A stretch of 49,723 nt of DNA, from the NCBI GenBank assembly GCA_938008185.1, contig CALLLR010000020.1, positions 1 through 49,723 on the forward strand, given 5' to 3'. The stretch comes from an uncultured Saprospiraceae bacterium (lineage in GTDB: Bacteria; Bacteroidota; Bacteroidia; Chitinophagales; Saprospiraceae). Each line of letters opens with the position of its first letter. Positions within the stretch are counted from its first letter, which is position 1. The notes under the pieces are model-generated. The model was not told the DNA's origin. It ran no database searches and was given only the letters and a program-made list of their open reading frames with translations. Shown here piece by piece: positions 17,696-27,090 of the stretch. A program made the translations under genes and the position numbers.

Positions 17696-20600
17696 ATGCT
17701 CCACACACGCATATTTTGGTCGCTTTGCTTTGTGATTATGTTAACTAACTGGGGATCGGCACAAATAACTGCTGACTTTAGTGCTAGTGTTACCACAGGT
17801 TGCGGCTCCTTACAAGTTTCTTTTAGTGATGAATCTACTTCTACCAGCCCCATCAACAATTGGTCCTGGGATTTGGGAGGTGTTTCTGCTGGCACACAAA
17901 ATCCAGGAAGAATATTCGGGACACCGGGAACCTATGATATTTGTTTGACCGTGACGGATACGGATGGAAATACAGATACCAACTGCAAGACAGAATTCAT
18001 TGAAATATTCCCTTTACCTACGCCTGATTTTTCTGTTTCCAGCTTATCCGGTTGTGAACCACTCGAAGTTATATTTACCGATCAGTCCGTAAGTGGTGGG
18101 AGTAATATCGAAGAATGGATTTGGGGGGTCGGTGGTTCCAGTGGAGTTATCGAAACTACTGATCCAAACGAAATAATTTCTAATACTTACAATACGCCGG
18201 ATAGTTATACAATTAGCTTGACCATTATTGATGGGAATAATTGTTCGAATACCATTACTCGTAGCGATTTAATTACGGTTTTTCCAGATCCCGAAATAAA
18301 TGTCACTATCGACCAACCCTTTAGTTGTACGATTCCATTCACAGCTACTTACAACAATATTGATCCCGCTATTAATCTTACGTACGTTTGGAATTTCGAT
18401 AATGGAGAATCCTTTACCGGGGCAATTCCACCACCCGTTGTTTATTCAGAACCTGGCACTTACGATGTCACGGTGACTGCGATGGATCAAAACACCAATT
18501 GTACCACCACTGAGGTATTTAATAATATTCTTCAAGTCGGCCATCCAGTTGAAGTTGACTACACTAGTACTAGTAATTGTGAAGGAACGCTGTTTTCCTT
18601 TATGGATAATTCTATCGAACCGGCAGATAGTGTGCTATGGAATTTTGGAGATGGTAATTTTTCTACCGAAGAAAATCCCCAGCATACTTTTAATCAGGGA
18701 GGGTGTTTTAATGTTTCACTTATCCGTTATACGCAGGATTGCCCATCGGAAGGCCAACTGGCAGAGTGTCTATTAATTGAATCAGCGCCCACTGCTATTT
18801 TTTTTAATAATAATCCCGCCGGATGTACGCTTCCGCATACCTTATCCTACGCGGCCAGTTCAACCAGTGCCGTTACGTGGTCCTGGAATTTTGGAGATGG
18901 AACTACGTCTACGGAACAACAACCTACCCATACTTACGAAAATTTCGGGATTTACCCCGTTCGTTTAACCATCACTAATCCCAATGGATGTACGAATGTG
19001 CTTACGGATACCGTCCGGGTGATTGAAACGACGGCACAACTAACCGGTCCGGATTATTGGGGATGTACTCCTTACGAATTTACCCTGGATGAAAGTTCTG
19101 CCACCGCAGTTCCCATTAATAGCTGGGAATGGAACATTTTTGATGAAAATAATACCCTTGTTTTTACTTCTACCGAAGAAAATCCTACACATACGCTGAT
19201 TGATACCGGACTTTATAATGTTCAATTAACGGTTATCAATGAAGATGGTTGTAGCAGTACAGCGCTTTTTGAAGGAGCCGTAGCCATCGGAGAAGAAGTA
19301 TTCCCAAACTTTTCGGCGACCCCTCTGGAAACTTGTATTGACGCGGTTGTGAGCTTTACCGATCTGTCAAGCAGCAATGCTAATTTCTGGATTTGGGATT
19401 ATGGGGATGGGGTAGTGGTAGAAGATATTCAAAATCCATCTCACGAATACATTGATACGGGATTTTTTGACGTTCAGCTTTTTGCTTTTCATTATGGGTG
19501 TTTTTCAGATATTCTCTACCAGGATTTAATTCACGTCAATCCACCGATTGGTCGGGCAGTGGTTCAGCGGAATTGTGATAATCCCTACGCTATAACTTTT
19601 GCGGATCGTAGCTTTGGAGTTGATTCGGTCTTTTGGGATTTTGGTGAAGAAAATTTAACCACAGATACTTCTACGGTCATCAGTCCTACTCACGTTTTTG
19701 CAGATACAGGATGCTATAAAGTAATTCACAGTGTATTTAATTTTACGTCGGATTGTGTCGATCACGACACGATTAACGTTTGTATTTCTGATCCACGGGC
19801 CTCCTTTAGTTTCAATAATACGGATGGATGTGCGCCACTGGCGGTCACGGTAAATAATAACTCCATTTTTGCGGAAACCTACCAGTGGATTGCGCCGGGT
19901 GCTGTAATTATAGGAGCTAATACGGAGTTACCAACATTTACTTTTAATACCCCGGGTATTTATAATGAAGTGATGCTGATAGTTTCGGATATTCAGGAAT
20001 GCGCTGATACTTTTACCCTAAATGAGCCAATTTTTGCACGTGGTCTGGTGGTAAATTTTGCTACTGATATTACCGGAGGGTGTCTTCCGTTGACCGTGAA
20101 TTTTTCGGATAATTCTACCAGTGCATTCAGTACTCCCTTAAGCTGGTCGTGGAATATTGGAAATGGACTATTTACGTCTGACCAGGAAAATTTTACGTAC
20201 ACTTTTGATACCGTTGGCAATTTTGGAGTAGAATTAATAGTGACGGACGGGGATGGATGTACCGTTCGAAAAAATACCAATAATGTTATTGAGGTGACCG
20301 ATCCCAAGGCAGAATTTTTTGCGGATACCACCAGTTGTACCTCGGATATGGTAAGGTTCCAGTCTTTGGCTATTAGTGAGACTTTGACCTATTTATGGGA
20401 TTTTGGTGATGGAAATACCTCAACGGAAGCAGCTCCGGAACATAATTATACCGAGGAAGGAACCTACGATGTTTGTTTGAGTATTGTGAATCAATACGGT
20501 TGTAGTGATATTCAATGTAAAGAAAACTACGTTACGATTGCCGATCCGATGGCCGGTTTTACGGTGGATTCAACTTTTGCATTTTGTCCTCCTTTACTTG

Positions 20601-23269
20601 CTCGATTCACCAATACTTCCACTAATGCCAATTATTACGAGTGGGATTTTGGTGATATTTCTGGTAGCAGTGATCTGAAAAATCCACCCCACGTTTATAC
20701 GATTCCAGGATCTTATTCAGTAACCCTGATTGCGGGGAGTACAGAAAACTGTCGGGATACGTTAACAATCAGTGATTTGATTACACTCAATGGTCCGGTA
20801 GGCGATTTTGACTTTGTGGTAGATACTTCCTGCGCACCGATGCAAGTCCACTTTACGGGAACCTCCACTGATTTTTACGATTATATCTGGGACTATGGAA
20901 ATGGGGTGTTAGACACTATATTGAATGTTAATTCAAGCGAAATTACCTATGCTTATCAGACCATTGATACCTACGTTCCCAAATTAATCTTGATTGATGA
21001 ATCCAATTGTGCGAGAGCAATTGAATCACCGGACAGTATTAAGGTAACGGGAATCAACGTTGATTTTCTGGCGACGGATTCGTTATTGTGTGGAGAAAAT
21101 ATGACCACCTCCTTTATCAATCTCTCCCAGTCTACTACGCCGATTACCAGCGTAGAGTGGATTCTTCCCGGCTCGGTGGAGGGCAGTACGACCGATTCTG
21201 AACCAACCGCCACGTACCCAAACCCTGGTGTTTACGAGGTCTCTCTCTTTGTGACGACCGAATTTTGTAAGGATACTTTAACCAAACCAAATTATATCCG
21301 GATAGGCAGTGATCCACTAGTCAATTTCCAGGCTTCCGAAACCATAGGTTGTGCTCCTTTGTCGATTAACTTTAGTGATCAATCTACCACCGAGACAGGA
21401 GGTATTGCAAATTGGAACTGGGATTTTGGGGACGGAGTAACGGCCGGCCAGCCCGATCCGACTCATGTTTTCAATAATGCTGGAACTTACCAAACGATCC
21501 TGACCGTAGGAACGGATTTTGGATGTGAAGGGATGGATTCATTAGAAATAGAGGTGCGAGCGGCACCAGTAATAACTCTTGAGACCGAGCAGATAATTTG
21601 CCGGGGAGAGTCCATCACATTGACACCGGTTATTGATGGACCAATTGATCAGCTGACCTTTACATGGACCGGAGGGCCAGATCTTAGTTGTACAGACTGC
21701 TTAACACCACAAATATTTCCAACGACAACGACGACCTATCAATTTACCGCTACGAATCCGGAAGGTTGTAGCACGATGGTTTCGACGACCATTTCGGTTC
21801 TGGAGACGACTATTCCAATTGTCGGTATTACCCCGGATACGGCCATTTGTGTGAGCGATGAAATTCAATTAAACGTTACGGGAGGAATTGATGTATTTTC
21901 TTATGAGTGGGATGCGTCTCGTCCGGGATTAACTTGTTATCAGTTTTGCGCAAATCCCATCGCAAGTCCATTAGGCGCGACCACTTACGTGGTGACGGTT
22001 ACGAACGGTAATGGTTGTTCTGCGGTAGATTCGGTAACGATTGATTTGGTAGATCAGTTTCAGCCATTGAGTGGAGAAGATCGTACCATTTGTGAAGGAG
22101 ACTCCGTTGCTTTGATAACTGGAGTATCAAATCTGGAATGGACCAATCCCGAAAACTTAAGTTGTACTTATTGTGCTGATCCGGTGGCTTTTCCGGATTC
22201 TACGACCATATATTGGATAGAAACCTTTACCGAAGAAGGCTGTCTCCTCCAGGATTCTGTGATGGTAACGGTACTAACGCAAGCAGATATAAGTGCGGGG
22301 CGGGATGTATTTTTATGTAAAGGAGGAATTATTGAACTTAGCGGAATGGGCACTGGAGAAATCAACTGGTCTCCCAACATTAATCTTTCTGATCCCAGTA
22401 GTTTGAATACTACGGTTTCGCCCACGAGTACTACTACCTATCGTTTATCGTTGACCCAAGATGTTTGTGAGTTGACCGATTCCGTAGTGGTTAATGTGGT
22501 CGACGAAACGAGTATTGATGTATCAGGAGCGGATATTTGTCATGGAGATACGATCTCTCTGGTCGTAACGGGTAACGCAGACGTATATGAATGGTCTTCG
22601 CCCGAATCCTTGTCTAATCCCAATGGTCCTTTTACGGATGCTTTTCCGAGTACTACTACCATTTATACCGTCATTGGTAATTTGACGAATTGTCCGGCGG
22701 ATACTGCTTCCGTAGTTGTAAATGTGGACGAAGGCCCCGTAGTAAGTTTGAACGAATTTACGTACGCCTTGCCGGATTTGCCATTAATTATTGAACCAAC
22801 GGTTGATACGACGAGTAATTATCAGTACAGCTGGTTTCCAGCCGAAGGATTGAGTTGTACAGAATGCTTACGGCCGATTGTTGATAGTGCCTTTATTGGT
22901 AATACCTATACTTTGCTGGTAACAGATATGGATACGGGTTGTGAAAAAGAACTGCAAACAACCACGGCGACCCTGGTTTCTTGTCCCGACGAATTACTTT
23001 GGGTGCCATCGGCATTCTCGCCCAACGAAGATGGCCGTAATGACCAGTTAAAAGTTATTTCATCAACGCTGAACGAAATTAAATCTTTCCAGATTTTTGA
23101 TCGCTGGGGAGCCCTGGTTTTCCGAACCGACGATATGCGGTTTGGTTGGGACGGGGAGATGAAGGGAGAAAAAATGCCTATTGGTGTCTATGTATTTTTT
23201 GTGGAAGCGACCTGTCCGGTTAATAATTTACCGATCCTGATAAAAGGAGATGTCACGTTGGTGCGGTAG
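17696..23269 (+). CDS. Giant PKD-repeat surface protein with type B T9SS sorting domain (paralogue 3)
   Basis: 1857 residues, the same length as paralogue 2 and colinear with it. The signal peptide ends at NWGSAQ. The first domains (TGCGSLQVSFSDEST, then EWIWGVGGSSGVI) are the closest of the set to paralogue 2. PKD-like domains run to about residue 1285, six Ig-like repeats follow (TEQIICRGES, VGITPDTAICVSDEIQL, SGEDRTICEGDS, SAGRDVFLCKGG and others), and the CHU_C type B sorting domain ends the protein (VPSAFSPNEDGRNDQLKV, IFDRWGALVFRT, WDGEMKGEKMPIGVYVFFV). No terminator hairpin was found before the next gene, 59 bases downstream. The function is inferred as a T9SS-secreted surface adhesin or matrix protein. 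Confidence 0.93.
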   Translation: MLHTRIFWSLCFVIMLTNWGSAQITADFSASVTTGCGSLQVSFSDESTSTSPINNWSWDLGGVSAGTQNPGRIFGTPGTYDICLTVTDTDGNTDTNCKTEFIEIFPLPTPDFSVSSLSGCEPLEVIFTDQSVSGGSNIEEWIWGVGGSSGVIETTDPNEIISNTYNTPDSYTISLTIIDGNNCSNTITRSDLITVFPDPEINVTIDQPFSCTIPFTATYNNIDPAINLTYVWNFDNGESFTGAIPPPVVYSEPGTYDVTVTAMDQNTNCTTTEVFNNILQVGHPVEVDYTSTSNCEGTLFSFMDNSIEPADSVLWNFGDGNFSTEENPQHTFNQGGCFNVSLIRYTQDCPSEGQLAECLLIESAPTAIFFNNNPAGCTLPHTLSYAASSTSAVTWSWNFGDGTTSTEQQPTHTYENFGIYPVRLTITNPNGCTNVLTDTVRVIETTAQLTGPDYWGCTPYEFTLDESSATAVPINSWEWNIFDENNTLVFTSTEENPTHTLIDTGLYNVQLTVINEDGCSSTALFEGAVAIGEEVFPNFSATPLETCIDAVVSFTDLSSSNANFWIWDYGDGVVVEDIQNPSHEYIDTGFFDVQLFAFHYGCFSDILYQDLIHVNPPIGRAVVQRNCDNPYAITFADRSFGVDSVFWDFGEENLTTDTSTVISPTHVFADTGCYKVIHSVFNFTSDCVDHDTINVCISDPRASFSFNNTDGCAPLAVTVNNNSIFAETYQWIAPGAVIIGANTELPTFTFNTPGIYNEVMLIVSDIQECADTFTLNEPIFARGLVVNFATDITGGCLPLTVNFSDNSTSAFSTPLSWSWNIGNGLFTSDQENFTYTFDTVGNFGVELIVTDGDGCTVRKNTNNVIEVTDPKAEFFADTTSCTSDMVRFQSLAISETLTYLWDFGDGNTSTEAAPEHNYTEEGTYDVCLSIVNQYGCSDIQCKENYVTIADPMAGFTVDSTFAFCPPLLARFTNTSTNANYYEWDFGDISGSSDLKNPPHVYTIPGSYSVTLIAGSTENCRDTLTISDLITLNGPVGDFDFVVDTSCAPMQVHFTGTSTDFYDYIWDYGNGVLDTILNVNSSEITYAYQTIDTYVPKLILIDESNCARAIESPDSIKVTGINVDFLATDSLLCGENMTTSFINLSQSTTPITSVEWILPGSVEGSTTDSEPTATYPNPGVYEVSLFVTTEFCKDTLTKPNYIRIGSDPLVNFQASETIGCAPLSINFSDQSTTETGGIANWNWDFGDGVTAGQPDPTHVFNNAGTYQTILTVGTDFGCEGMDSLEIEVRAAPVITLETEQIICRGESITLTPVIDGPIDQLTFTWTGGPDLSCTDCLTPQIFPTTTTTYQFTATNPEGCSTMVSTTISVLETTIPIVGITPDTAICVSDEIQLNVTGGIDVFSYEWDASRPGLTCYQFCANPIASPLGATTYVVTVTNGNGCSAVDSVTIDLVDQFQPLSGEDRTICEGDSVALITGVSNLEWTNPENLSCTYCADPVAFPDSTTIYWIETFTEEGCLLQDSVMVTVLTQADISAGRDVFLCKGGIIELSGMGTGEINWSPNINLSDPSSLNTTVSPTSTTTYRLSLTQDVCELTDSVVVNVVDETSIDVSGADICHGDTISLVVTGNADVYEWSSPESLSNPNGPFTDAFPSTTTIYTVIGNLTNCPADTASVVVNVDEGPVVSLNEFTYALPDLPLIIEPTVDTTSNYQYSWFPAEGLSCTECLRPIVDSAFIGNTYTLLVTDMDTGCEKELQTTTATLVSCPDELLWVPSAFSPNEDGRNDQLKVISSTLNEIKSFQIFDRWGALVFRTDDMRFGWDGEMKGEKMPIGVYVFFVEATCPVNNLPILIKGDVTLVR

Positions 23270-23298
23270 GGGGTTTTGCGGTTTTTGGGTAAGTTTTG

Positions 23299-23305
23299 TA
23301 TCTTG
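23299..23305 (+). promoter_or_regulatory. Putative -7 element (TATCTTG)
   Basis: TATCTTG 23 bases before the ATG at 23329. The same heptamer lies 15-16 bases upstream of coaE and of the glutamate synthase-like gene, on the minus strand. Confidence 0.3.
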
Positions 23306-23328
23306 AGGTAAGAAAATGAATCATTACT

Positions 23329-23679
23329 ATGAACTTAGCAAAAAGATACGCGCGAAAAGATACTAAAACATTAGTTACCGTTTTGGAGCATCCAGAAGAT
23401 TATAGTGCCGAAGCACTTCAGGCCGCAGAAGCGGAATTAAATTTTCGGGAACTGGACAATGAGGTAATTTACGCCCTGGTGGAGGAAGTGAACCGAGAAC
23501 GTATTGTGAAGATGCTCAATGAACTTCATCCGGTCAATGACGAATTAAAGATTCTAAAAAGCCACTGGTTAACGGAGGTGGAAATGAAAAAAATGATAAA
23601 GGAAGAATTCAAATTATTACTAGACCGTAAGGATGGATTCAGGTTTGATGTGTTAAAATATGCAATTGGTGGATTGTAA
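23329..23679 (+). CDS. Small conserved helical protein of unknown function
   Basis: 116 residues, charged and predicted mostly helical, without signal peptide or membrane segment. The segment TLVTVLEHPEDYSAEALQAAEAEL resembles a short motif I recall from the N-termini of many uncharacterised Bacteroidota proteins (a helix, then an Asn/His-Pro-x-Asp-Tyr turn, then an Ala-rich helix), so it is probably a real gene. It converges on the AsmA-family gene, with a palindrome between the two stops. No function can be assigned. Confidence 0.75.
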   Translation: MNLAKRYARKDTKTLVTVLEHPEDYSAEALQAAEAELNFRELDNEVIYALVEEVNRERIVKMLNELHPVNDELKILKSHWLTEVEMKKMIKEEFKLLLDRKDGFRFDVLKYAIGGL

Positions 23680-23684
23680 AAAAT

Positions 23685-23720
23685 GAATATTGAATATCCA
23701 ATATTGGACATTCAATATTC
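23685..23720. repeat. Near-perfect 36-base palindrome between convergent genes
   Basis: Arms of 18 bases centred between 23702 and 23703, with one mismatch (23696/23709). It lies between the stops of two convergent genes and could act as a bidirectional terminator. It shares the words GAATATTG, ATTGGA and TTCAATATT with the perfect palindrome at 37178-37221. Confidence 0.7.
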
Positions 23721-23727
23721 TGTAATA

Positions 23728-26700
23728 TTACCGACCGCCGCCTTCTTTCTTTTTCTTAAATGGATTCCACTTATCGATGGCTTCTTTCGCTTTATCTTTC
23801 ACATCATCACCGATATTATCCTGAATGACCTCTTTGGCCTTATTGGCAATACTATCCTGAACCTGCTTTTTGATTTTATCAGAAGCTTCCTTTGCTTTCT
23901 TTTCCGCTTCTGCTTTAATCTTGGCTTTAGCCTTGTCCATTTCTTCTTTTGCTTTTTGTTCTGCGGCCGCTTTTGCTTTATCGGTTTCTTCTTTTAGTTT
24001 ATCCTTTGCCTGATTGACTGCCTGATTTTTTAAATCATTGATTTGATCTTTGGCAGTTTCTTTGAAAGATTTGCCACTAGAACCAGTAGGTTTGATGCTA
24101 ATCTTAGGCGAGGAAATAGAACCCAGAATATTGATGTCCAGATCAATAAAATCTCCCTGCGCGATATTTACCCCAAACTTACTGGCCTCCGCACTTAAAA
24201 AACTAAGTCCTTTATCTGCTGCCTGACCAATTCCCGACTGCTGTAGTAAAGCTCTGGGGATTTTGGCTTTAATAACATAGTCCATGTCCTGTTCAATTCC
24301 GTGTTGTCCACTGATTTTCATCGCAATATCCTGGAAAGAATAATCAAATTTTGCAATATTGACTTTTCCGTCTTTAATGGTAAACCAGTTTTTGGTATTC
24401 TTGATCGGGATAGATTTAAAAGCAGATACATTTAGTTTATCGCCTAATTTTTCTAAAGGTTTAAAAGATTTCAGGACTGCGTCCAGTGTTTGAAAAAAAC
24501 CATCGGCGGTTAGTGTTTTCAGGTCGGGCAACATGTCCTTACCCATGAGACCGCTCATTTTTAATTTGGTATCAAATTTTCCATCAATATATTTACCGAT
24601 TGGAGCCAGTGCCTGCATCGTATTGAGTTTTTCAAAAGCATCTCTAAAAGAAAACTGGTCGACATCAAAATTCATATCGAATCCAGGTTTCTCGGTGTTT
24701 TTAGAATCGTATCCACCCGACATTTTCATGGTTCCACCCAACGTACTAGCGGTAGCATTGTCAATTTTAATGGCCTGATCAGCGATGACCATTTTTCCAT
24801 TAATATTTTTTAATGACATATTGATATAATCCAGCTTATCGATTTTAGCGTTGATATTAACGGCGACACCTTCTGGAATCAATAGCGGTTCCAGTTCTTC
24901 GTTTGCGATGGTTTTAGCCTGTGGAGTACCTGCTTCCATGTCTATCATAAATTGATTGAGATCAAAATATTTGGAAGTTAGATTCAGGTCACCTTCCAAG
25001 GTTTCATCATCAAAAACGTACACAAAAATATTTCTTAAATCTCCGTTTCCTTTGATATCACTGTTACTGATTCGGAGTGCAAAAGCATCCATGTTTAATC
25101 GGGTAGGGGAGAAACTTCCGTTAGCTGATACGTTGGATAATTTATAAATATCATAATCCACCTTGTCCATCACCGCGTCAATGTCAAAGTCGAAACGATC
25201 AAAAATTTCCGCCGTTTCGGCAGGTTCGGGCGTCACTTCGTTGGTAGCTGTTTCTTCTGCAATCCACTCGTTTAAATCAAAATAATTAGAACGAACGGAA
25301 AACTTGCCCGTCATGGTTTTTTCCGGAGAAAAATAAGCCAGAATATTGTTTAAAGAACCCCGTGCTTCGAGATCACTTTTGCCAAGTAATGCTTTAAAAT
25401 TTTTGATTTCAGCATTCTGTGGATTGAAGGCAATGTCGGTTGTTTCAATCTTTACCGCTGGCAGGCCGGTGGCTTCGTAGTTCAGATTTTCTATCTGCAT
25501 CGTTCCCGTCATTTTTACCTTTTCGTATTGTTGTTTGTCGACGTAGCTCATTTTTGTATTGGCAATGACATCGGCGGTAATCACTCCATTGAGGGTTTGC
25601 ACATCTTCCATGGGAAATGCTTTTGCCAAATCCGCTAAATTGATGACCCCATTTATTTTGGTATCCACGTCGGGATCGCTGATTGGATTTTTTAAGTTGA
25701 GGCGGGCTGTAAAAGGATTATTGCCGAGATTCATTTTAAAATTGGGAATATCAATGACCATCTTGTCAAAATCGCTGGAAGGACTATTGATCATTATTTT
25801 GGCAAAAATATCTTTTACTCCCATTGGTAAGGAAGGATATTTAAAATCTCCTTTATCAATTTCCAGCTTTACTTTAAAAGCAGGCATTTTGTTTTTTTCT
25901 GCATTATAAATACCTTTAGCAAAACCATTGAATGCCAGATTTCCATTAGCGGTTACGTCGGCAAAGTCCTTGGTGTAGGCACTAGGTACGAGGGAGAGAA
26001 AGTTTTTAAATGAATTACCGGGTGCATCAAATTTTAGGTCCAAATCGATATCTCCATTATTTAGCAGGCTAACAAATCCATCTGCATTTAACTTAAGAGC
26101 GTTAACCATCAATTCGTTTTCCTTCAACGTAAATTTCATCTGATCCAGGTTTGCGTTCAAGGTCATCTCCAAATCTCCTTTGGCTTTTCGCAAATAAGTA
26201 ATGCCGCCCGTTTTTGCGGATATTTCTGCGATATTGGTTTTGGTAACCAAATCAAAAACCGTTTCGGTAAAATTACCGGCACCTTCGTGATCTAAATTTT
26301 TTAATTCCAAAAATAAATCTCCCGCACGATCGTCGTACGTCAATTGGCCATCGACCATACTATATTGTTCGAGGTTGATCTTAAAATTATACGAAGAAGA
26401 ATCCTCAGCTTCTGCGGTTGCTTTGGCAATATCATAGTTGGCTTTACCGTCTTTGAGCACGATTACGTGAATATTAGGTTCGGTAAACTGAATGGTATTA
26501 ATTTGTATGGGAGCATCCGCATTGATGACGGACAGGACGTTCAAGTCCAGCTCAATATTTCTAGCATCTACCAGGGTGACACCTTCAAAAGCATCTTTTC
26601 CCTTGATATTCAGATCTTTCAATTGTAAATTGAAATCGGGAAAACTGCGTAAAAAGGAGAGGTCAACGTCACCAAAATCAATAGTTGCATCAAAATTTTT

Positions 26701-26826
26701 ATTGATATCAGATTTTACTTTGGCAACGATTTCGTCCTTGTAGAAGTAACTAAGGATAAATCCTCCGGCGATTAGTAAGACAATTAGGAAGAGGATGGTA
26801 AAAAATAACCATTTTATAAATTTCAT
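23728..26826 (-). CDS. AsmA-family protein (large envelope protein, lipid-transport type)
   Basis: 1032 residues. An N-terminal membrane anchor (about residues 5-28) is followed by NFDATIDFGDVDLSFLRSFPDFNLQLKDLNIKG, the characteristic AsmA start. A long beta-rich body of repeated 'NG..-L..GD..-D..L..' strands follows, including an AsmA-like C-terminal region. AsmA/TamB-like proteins span the periplasm and are implicated in phospholipid movement to the outer membrane. The last 110 or so residues are an unusual Lys/Ala/Glu-rich segment (about 920-1020) expected to form a long charged helix or coiled coil, ending in a Lys/Gly-rich tail. The gene stands alone on its strand here. Confidence 0.88.
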   Translation of the reverse strand: MKFIKWLFFTILFLIVLLIAGGFILSYFYKDEIVAKVKSDINKNFDATIDFGDVDLSFLRSFPDFNLQLKDLNIKGKDAFEGVTLVDARNIELDLNVLSVINADAPIQINTIQFTEPNIHVIVLKDGKANYDIAKATAEAEDSSSYNFKINLEQYSMVDGQLTYDDRAGDLFLELKNLDHEGAGNFTETVFDLVTKTNIAEISAKTGGITYLRKAKGDLEMTLNANLDQMKFTLKENELMVNALKLNADGFVSLLNNGDIDLDLKFDAPGNSFKNFLSLVPSAYTKDFADVTANGNLAFNGFAKGIYNAEKNKMPAFKVKLEIDKGDFKYPSLPMGVKDIFAKIMINSPSSDFDKMVIDIPNFKMNLGNNPFTARLNLKNPISDPDVDTKINGVINLADLAKAFPMEDVQTLNGVITADVIANTKMSYVDKQQYEKVKMTGTMQIENLNYEATGLPAVKIETTDIAFNPQNAEIKNFKALLGKSDLEARGSLNNILAYFSPEKTMTGKFSVRSNYFDLNEWIAEETATNEVTPEPAETAEIFDRFDFDIDAVMDKVDYDIYKLSNVSANGSFSPTRLNMDAFALRISNSDIKGNGDLRNIFVYVFDDETLEGDLNLTSKYFDLNQFMIDMEAGTPQAKTIANEELEPLLIPEGVAVNINAKIDKLDYINMSLKNINGKMVIADQAIKIDNATASTLGGTMKMSGGYDSKNTEKPGFDMNFDVDQFSFRDAFEKLNTMQALAPIGKYIDGKFDTKLKMSGLMGKDMLPDLKTLTADGFFQTLDAVLKSFKPLEKLGDKLNVSAFKSIPIKNTKNWFTIKDGKVNIAKFDYSFQDIAMKISGQHGIEQDMDYVIKAKIPRALLQQSGIGQAADKGLSFLSAEASKFGVNIAQGDFIDLDINILGSISSPKISIKPTGSSGKSFKETAKDQINDLKNQAVNQAKDKLKEETDKAKAAAEQKAKEEMDKAKAKIKAEAEKKAKEASDKIKKQVQDSIANKAKEVIQDNIGDDVKDKAKEAIDKWNPFKKKKEGGGR

Positions 26827-27048
26827 AAATTTTTGTTTAGGTGTTGTATGTTAAACGGAGTACTCAAGTATTTGTTTGTTGTTTTAGACGAATAAATGGC
26901 AGGTTGGGGAGCTAAAATAAGCTTATTTTTTTGGTAAAAACCTAAATTGTGCGATTTGGACTTCCTTTGGGCTAAACCACTAATTTGTTGGCCTTATCCA
27001 TCAATTCTAACGAAAACGATTAGTCATAAATTATCCATTGAAATATTG

Positions 27049-27056
27049 TACATTTG
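27049..27056 (+). promoter_or_regulatory. -7 promoter element of the RNase D gene (TACATTTG)
   Basis: An exact TAnnTTTG match. It ends 4 bases before the ATG at 27061 and 34 bases before the ATG at 27091. Transcription should start near 27062, which favours 27091 as the initiation codon. Confidence 0.5.
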
Positions 27057-27090
27057 TGACATGGGTGGAAAAGACAGACAATCACAGAGA

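Noticed and set aside
23683-23997. Hydrophobic Phe-rich open frame on the plus strand
   Set aside because: It is the complement of the Lys/Ala/Glu-rich tail of the AsmA-family protein, which always yields Phe/Leu-rich shadows.
26947-27090. Longer N-terminus for RNase D from TTG 26947 or ATG 27061
   Set aside because: The TACATTTG promoter element at 27049-27056 predicts transcription starting about 27062, and family proteins begin near the YIDTP strand.
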